Below are positions 8,148 to 10,266 of a stretch of DNA of 10,266 nucleotides, piece after piece. The translations under genes and the position numbers were made by a program. Source of the stretch: Alphaproteobacteria bacterium (GTDB lineage: Bacteria > Pseudomonadota > Alphaproteobacteria > Rhizobiales > Aestuariivirgaceae); the NCBI GenBank assembly GCA_024639035.1, contig JAHEJE010000077.1, positions 1 through 10,266 on the forward strand. Direction: 5' to 3'. The notes under the pieces were generated by a model that saw nothing but the letters and a program-made list of their open reading frames with translations, was not told the origin of the DNA and did not search any database. Each line of letters opens with the position of its first letter. Within the stretch, counting starts at the first letter, position 1.

Positions 8148-8153
8148 ACTATA
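8148..8153 (-). promoter_or_regulatory. Candidate -10 box of mgtE
   Basis: TATAGT on the minus strand, about 35 bases before the mgtE ATG, would give a leader of around 29 bases. The region 17 bases upstream of it has no convincing -35 box (GC-rich), and TTGCGA lies further off. The leader is too short for a Mg2+ riboswitch of the M-box type. Confidence 0.3.
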
Positions 8154-8220
8154 CCGCATACCCCGCCCCTGTCCGCCAGTCGCAATCGGCCACTGCGCGC
8201 CGGATAACTGGATAACGCTC

Positions 8221-9132
8221 TTGCCAACGCCACGGTTCCATCACGCAACCCTCGCCAAACTGGCCTGCGTCTACTCCGGCATTACCTGGGGTCTGTTCTG
8301 GTTTCCGGTGCGATGGCTCGAGGCCGCCGGCATCGAGGGGGCGTGGGTCGGCGTGGTGTTCTATTCGGTGCAATTGGCGTTCCTGGTGCCGTTTGTCGTT
8401 CTCAACCCCGGTCGCATGCGCGCCTCCGGTCCGGGACTGATTCTGACGTCCTTCTTTGCCGGCGGCGCGCTCGCCCTGTACGGCTTCGCCATTCTGTATA
8501 CCGAAGTGATCCGCGCCATGCTGCTGTTCTACCTGACGCCGGTGTGGAGCACCTTGCTGGCGTGCTGGTTGCTGAAACTGCCGATCACCCGGTTGCGCTG
8601 GGGCGCCATCGCCCTGGCGTTCGCCGGCATTCTGGTGATTTTCGGCATCGATATCGGCGTGCCCTGGCCGCGCAATGCCGGCGACTGGTTCGGCCTGGCC
8701 TCGGGCCTGTTCTGGGCCATGGCGGCCGTCCGCCTCAATCTCGATCGCGACTGCGACCCGATCGACATCACCTTCGGATTCTTCGCCTGGGCAGCCATTT
8801 TCTCCGCCGCCGGCCTGTTGCTGCCGTTATCGAGCGCGCCGGCGCCGGCCTGGGAAACCCTCGCTTCGGTGATGATCTGGCTGCTGCCGCTGCTGGCACT
8901 GATCGCCGTGCCCGGCGCTTATGCGGCCATGTGGGGCGCCCGCCTGATCGATCCCGGCATCGTCGGCATTCTGTTCATGGGCGAAATCGTCGTCGGCACG
9001 ATCACCGTTGCCATCTGGGCCGGCGAGCCGTTCGGGGCGCGTGAAATCATCGGCTGCGCCCTGATCGTCGCCGCCGGCATGATCGAAAGCGTTTGGGATG
9101 TTTGGCATGGACGCAAGCGGCCGCAAGATTGA
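8221..9132 (+). CDS. EamA/DMT-family transporter
   Basis: Inner-membrane carrier of the drug/metabolite transporter superfamily, usually an exporter of amino acids or other metabolites. The 303-residue product is almost wholly hydrophobic. About ten membrane segments can be drawn in two EamA repeats, roughly residues 10-142 and 157-293; each repeat ends in a glycine/alanine-rich helix (GAIALAFAGILVIFGIDIG and GCALIVAAGMIE). It closes with a basic tail (HGRKRPQD). The substrate cannot be told. The start is a TTG at 8221: no ATG, GTG or other TTG lies in frame upstream before 8149, and later candidates would cut the first membrane segment. No clear Shine-Dalgarno site is present; the bases just before it are a repeated GGATAAC. 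It is divergent from mgtE, 108 bases away. Confidence 0.88.
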   Translation: MPTPRFHHATLAKLACVYSGITWGLFWFPVRWLEAAGIEGAWVGVVFYSVQLAFLVPFVVLNPGRMRASGPGLILTSFFAGGALALYGFAILYTEVIRAMLLFYLTPVWSTLLACWLLKLPITRLRWGAIALAFAGILVIFGIDIGVPWPRNAGDWFGLASGLFWAMAAVRLNLDRDCDPIDITFGFFAWAAIFSAAGLLLPLSSAPAPAWETLASVMIWLLPLLALIAVPGAYAAMWGARLIDPGIVGILFMGEIVVGTITVAIWAGEPFGAREIIGCALIVAAGMIESVWDVWHGRKRPQD

Positions 9133-9182
9133 ATTGGGAAAGGCTCGGGCGCCACGAACCGGCGCCGTCGCCTTTCCCAGTT
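9132..9182. repeat. Long hairpin at the stop codon of the EamA gene
   Basis: The arms at 9132-9144 and 9170-9182 pair over 13 positions (one T-G wobble). A symmetric 3x3 internal loop follows, then a 6-bp GGCGCC/GGCGCC stem (9148-9153, 9161-9166) around a 7-base loop. It starts on the last base of the TGA. Neither side carries a T-run, so it is not a standard intrinsic terminator. It could stabilise the 3' end of the message or be a REP-like dispersed element. Confidence 0.6.
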
Positions 9183-9241
9183 CCGATCAAAAGGCACCTG
9201 TGCGCCGATTGGGCAAAATCGCCGCGGCCTTTGCGATCGGA

Positions 9242-9287
9242 CCGCCTGATGACGGACGTTCGGAGCCGTCAGTCAGGCGGCCGTTTT
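9242..9287 (+). terminator. Probable terminator between convergent genes
   Basis: The arms CCGCCTGATGACGG (9242-9255) and its complement (9266-9280) form a 14-bp stem with one bulged base (9272) and a 10-base loop. On the plus strand CCGTTTT follows, a short T-run after three bases. It would end transcripts of the EamA gene. Its right arm overlaps the last codons of the converging minus-strand gene. No T-run follows on the minus side. Confidence 0.5.
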
Positions 9288-9563
9288 ACACGCGACCCCA
9301 TCCGGTCCTGTGCGCTTGGTCGTGTCGAGCTGTGCGCTCAACTCGGCCAAAGCCCGGCGCAGTCGCGCGTTTTCGTCCTGCAGGTGCGACAGCCTGTCGA
9401 CGGCGATCGGCACTTGATTGCCGTGCTCGGCAAGCCAAAGCGTGTAACTCGCAACCGCCACCCCGACCCGCGCCGTTGCCGCCATGATCGAGTTCCCCTG
9501 CGCCACCAGGGCATCGACCTGCTCCATCCTGCCTCTCAGTTCGAGCGCTTTCAGCACGGTCAT
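9273..9563 (-). CDS. Small HTH/leucine-zipper protein resembling IS3-family OrfA
   Basis: A 96-residue protein (from the ATG at 9563) of unknown function. Residues 12-48 have the shape of the helix-turn-helix of IS3-type OrfA: an acidic/hydrophobic first helix, QGNSIMAATARVGVA, then SYTLWLAEHG, where family members have a Tyr-Arg-Trp core. Residues 58-79 form a coiled coil with a/d positions L58, L61, N65, L68, L72, L75, L79; the buried Asn is typical of parallel dimers. DENARLRRAL matches the ENARL motif of OrfA. No OrfB (DDE integrase) frame, inverted terminal repeats or target duplication are visible, so it is either an IS remnant or an orphan DNA-binding protein. It begins 35 bases after the small membrane protein gene. 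The start is unsure: GAGG lies three bases before the ATG; a GTG at 9572 and a GTG at 9557 are alternatives. Confidence 0.6.
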   Translation of the reverse strand: MTVLKALELRGRMEQVDALVAQGNSIMAATARVGVAVASYTLWLAEHGNQVPIAVDRLSHLQDENARLRRALAELSAQLDTTKRTGPDGVACKTAA

Positions 9564-9598
9564 ACACCTCACACTTACAGTCGGTTCTGCTTCCAGCG

Positions 9599-9850
9599 TC
9601 AGCTGCAGTAGCCGGTCAGCAGCGTCTCGGTGAGCTCGGTCTCCTTGTACTCCGCTGTGTCCTGAGCATGGCGCTCACCGACAAAAGAGCAAAGGTTGGA
9701 GTATTTCGACTGGGCGGAGAACGTCGTCCCCGCCAGGACGCTGGTGACCACGAACAGTCCCATGGCGATGCGTGCCATCTGCCGGGCCATGTGCTGTTTT
9801 TCCTCGGCGATCTCTTTCCACGCCGTCGTGTTGCTGCTTGCGAAGTTCAT
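9599..9850 (-). CDS. Small single-pass membrane protein, function unknown
   Basis: An 83-residue product that I do not recognise. Residues 1-27 are polar with basic residues near the membrane (RQMAR), residues 28-46 form one hydrophobic segment, and the remaining 37 residues are acidic and carry two cysteines (Cys54 and Cys82). The positive-inside rule puts the tail in the periplasm, where the cysteines could form a disulfide. The segment could also act as an uncleaved signal anchor. I chose the ATG at 9850 because GGGAG lies six bases upstream; the ATG at 9880 would add ten residues with a poorer site. It is followed on the same strand by the HTH/leucine-zipper gene after a short gap, so the two may be an operon. 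TATGAA at 9905-9900 is a possible -10 box without a clear partner. Confidence 0.55.
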   Translation of the reverse strand: MNFASSNTTAWKEIAEEKQHMARQMARIAMGLFVVTSVLAGTTFSAQSKYSNLCSFVGERHAQDTAEYKETELTETLLTGYCS

Positions 9851-9950
9851 TTGCCTCTCCCATTCAGTTAGCGTGCTCATATTTGACTAACCTTTTGGAT
9901 TCATACCCTGTTTACCGCATCACGAAGAATTAACGAAATCGAAACGCTGA

Positions 9951-10208
9951 TTAGGCTTCACCAAGTCCTAACCGGCGCAGTGCGTTTTTATGAAATTTTT
10001 CTAAGGTTTCGCCGAACTCATTCCAGCACCGCGGCGGCGCCCGCGCTTCGGCAAGCCTGATGAAGGCTCCCGTCCAGGCCTCACGCATATCCGCGCCCAA
10101 CCATACTTGCGCAGAACCAATGGCGTTAATTAGTGGGTCCGTACCCTAGAGCCCTTTTCGATCATACGGAATCACTTGACCGGATTTCCGCGTCTGCTGG
10201 CTAGGCAT
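9951..10208 (-). pseudogene. Interrupted small reading frame, possibly a decayed gene
   Basis: Reading the minus strand from the ATG at 10208 gives MPSQQTRKSGQVIPYDRKGL, then TAG (10148-10146), then 64 codons to TAA at 9951. The second part reads like real protein: LINAIGSAQVWLGADMREAW, a mostly helical stretch with several tryptophans, and the end FHKNALRRLGLGEA. The frame stays open to the right edge of the window, so the true start could lie outside. Either a single nonsense mutation (TGG or CAG to TAG) has broken the gene, or the functional unit is only the 45 codons from the ATG at 10088, for which no good ribosome site is seen. I do not recognise the family. Apart from this frame, the bases from 9881 to 10266 hold no gene I can support; the part next to 9881-10010 is visibly richer in A+T than the surroundings. 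Confidence 0.35.
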
Positions 10209-10266
10209 GCTCGGAGCCACGGTCTGGTTGACCGCAAGCCGGGCATGGTGACGTCCAGGAGGCGCG

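Noticed and set aside
8113..8220. Possible Mg2+ riboswitch before mgtE
   Set aside because: The gap is 108 bases and the likely leader only about 29 bases, too short for an M-box; no matching helices were seen.
9093..9611. Plus-strand open frame of 172 codons at the end of the EamA gene
   Set aside because: It runs through both hairpins and antisense to the HTH/zipper gene, with an Arg/Pro/His-rich translation and no ribosome site.
10206..10266. Possible structured RNA or start of a plus-strand gene (ATG at 10245)
   Set aside because: No ribosome site precedes the ATG and only seven codons are visible; the bases do not match RNase P, SRP, tmRNA or tRNA features that I can recognise.

Overview
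The window looks like a stretch of bacterial chromosome with fairly high GC (about 60% by eye). It is densely packed with ordinary housekeeping and transport genes, and no phage, plasmid, CRISPR, tRNA or rRNA signal is visible. The gene families and codon use fit an alphaproteobacterium (Hyphomicrobiales/Rhodospirillales type). That placement is an inference; no diagnostic marker gene is present.

Left part (1-3220). The 5' half of the enolase gene (eno, minus strand) runs off the left edge and is preceded by a good sigma70-type promoter. Divergent from it is queF (plus), for the last dedicated step of queuosine precursor synthesis. Then comes a large SLC13-type ion/solute permease with two cytoplasmic TrkA-C (RCK_C) domains. 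A GC-rich hairpin with a T-run on the minus strand separates this block from the next one.

Middle part (3221-8112). Three genes lie on the minus strand and would be read in the order mgtE (Mg2+ transporter/channel), a catabolic-type acetolactate synthase (alsS/budB-like), and a Tat-exported family 5 (peptide/nickel type) ABC substrate-binding protein, ending at the terminator at 3168-3195. Gaps of about 70 and 180 bases, with a promoter-like element in front of the last gene, suggest separate or partly separate transcription units rather than one tight operon. No ABC permease or ATPase and no ilvN or acetolactate decarboxylase lies next to them.

Right part (8221-10266). A plus-strand EamA/DMT exporter with a TTG start is followed by two hairpins. 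It converges on two small minus-strand genes: a membrane-anchored protein with two cysteines beyond the membrane segment, and an orphan helix-turn-helix/leucine-zipper protein resembling OrfA of IS3-family transposases but lacking the OrfB integrase. The last 386 bases hold no intact long gene. They contain one minus-strand frame that reads like protein but is broken by a single TAG, so it is either a decayed gene or a 45-codon small gene. This right end is the least ordinary part of the window. I do not see a convincing new multi-gene system.
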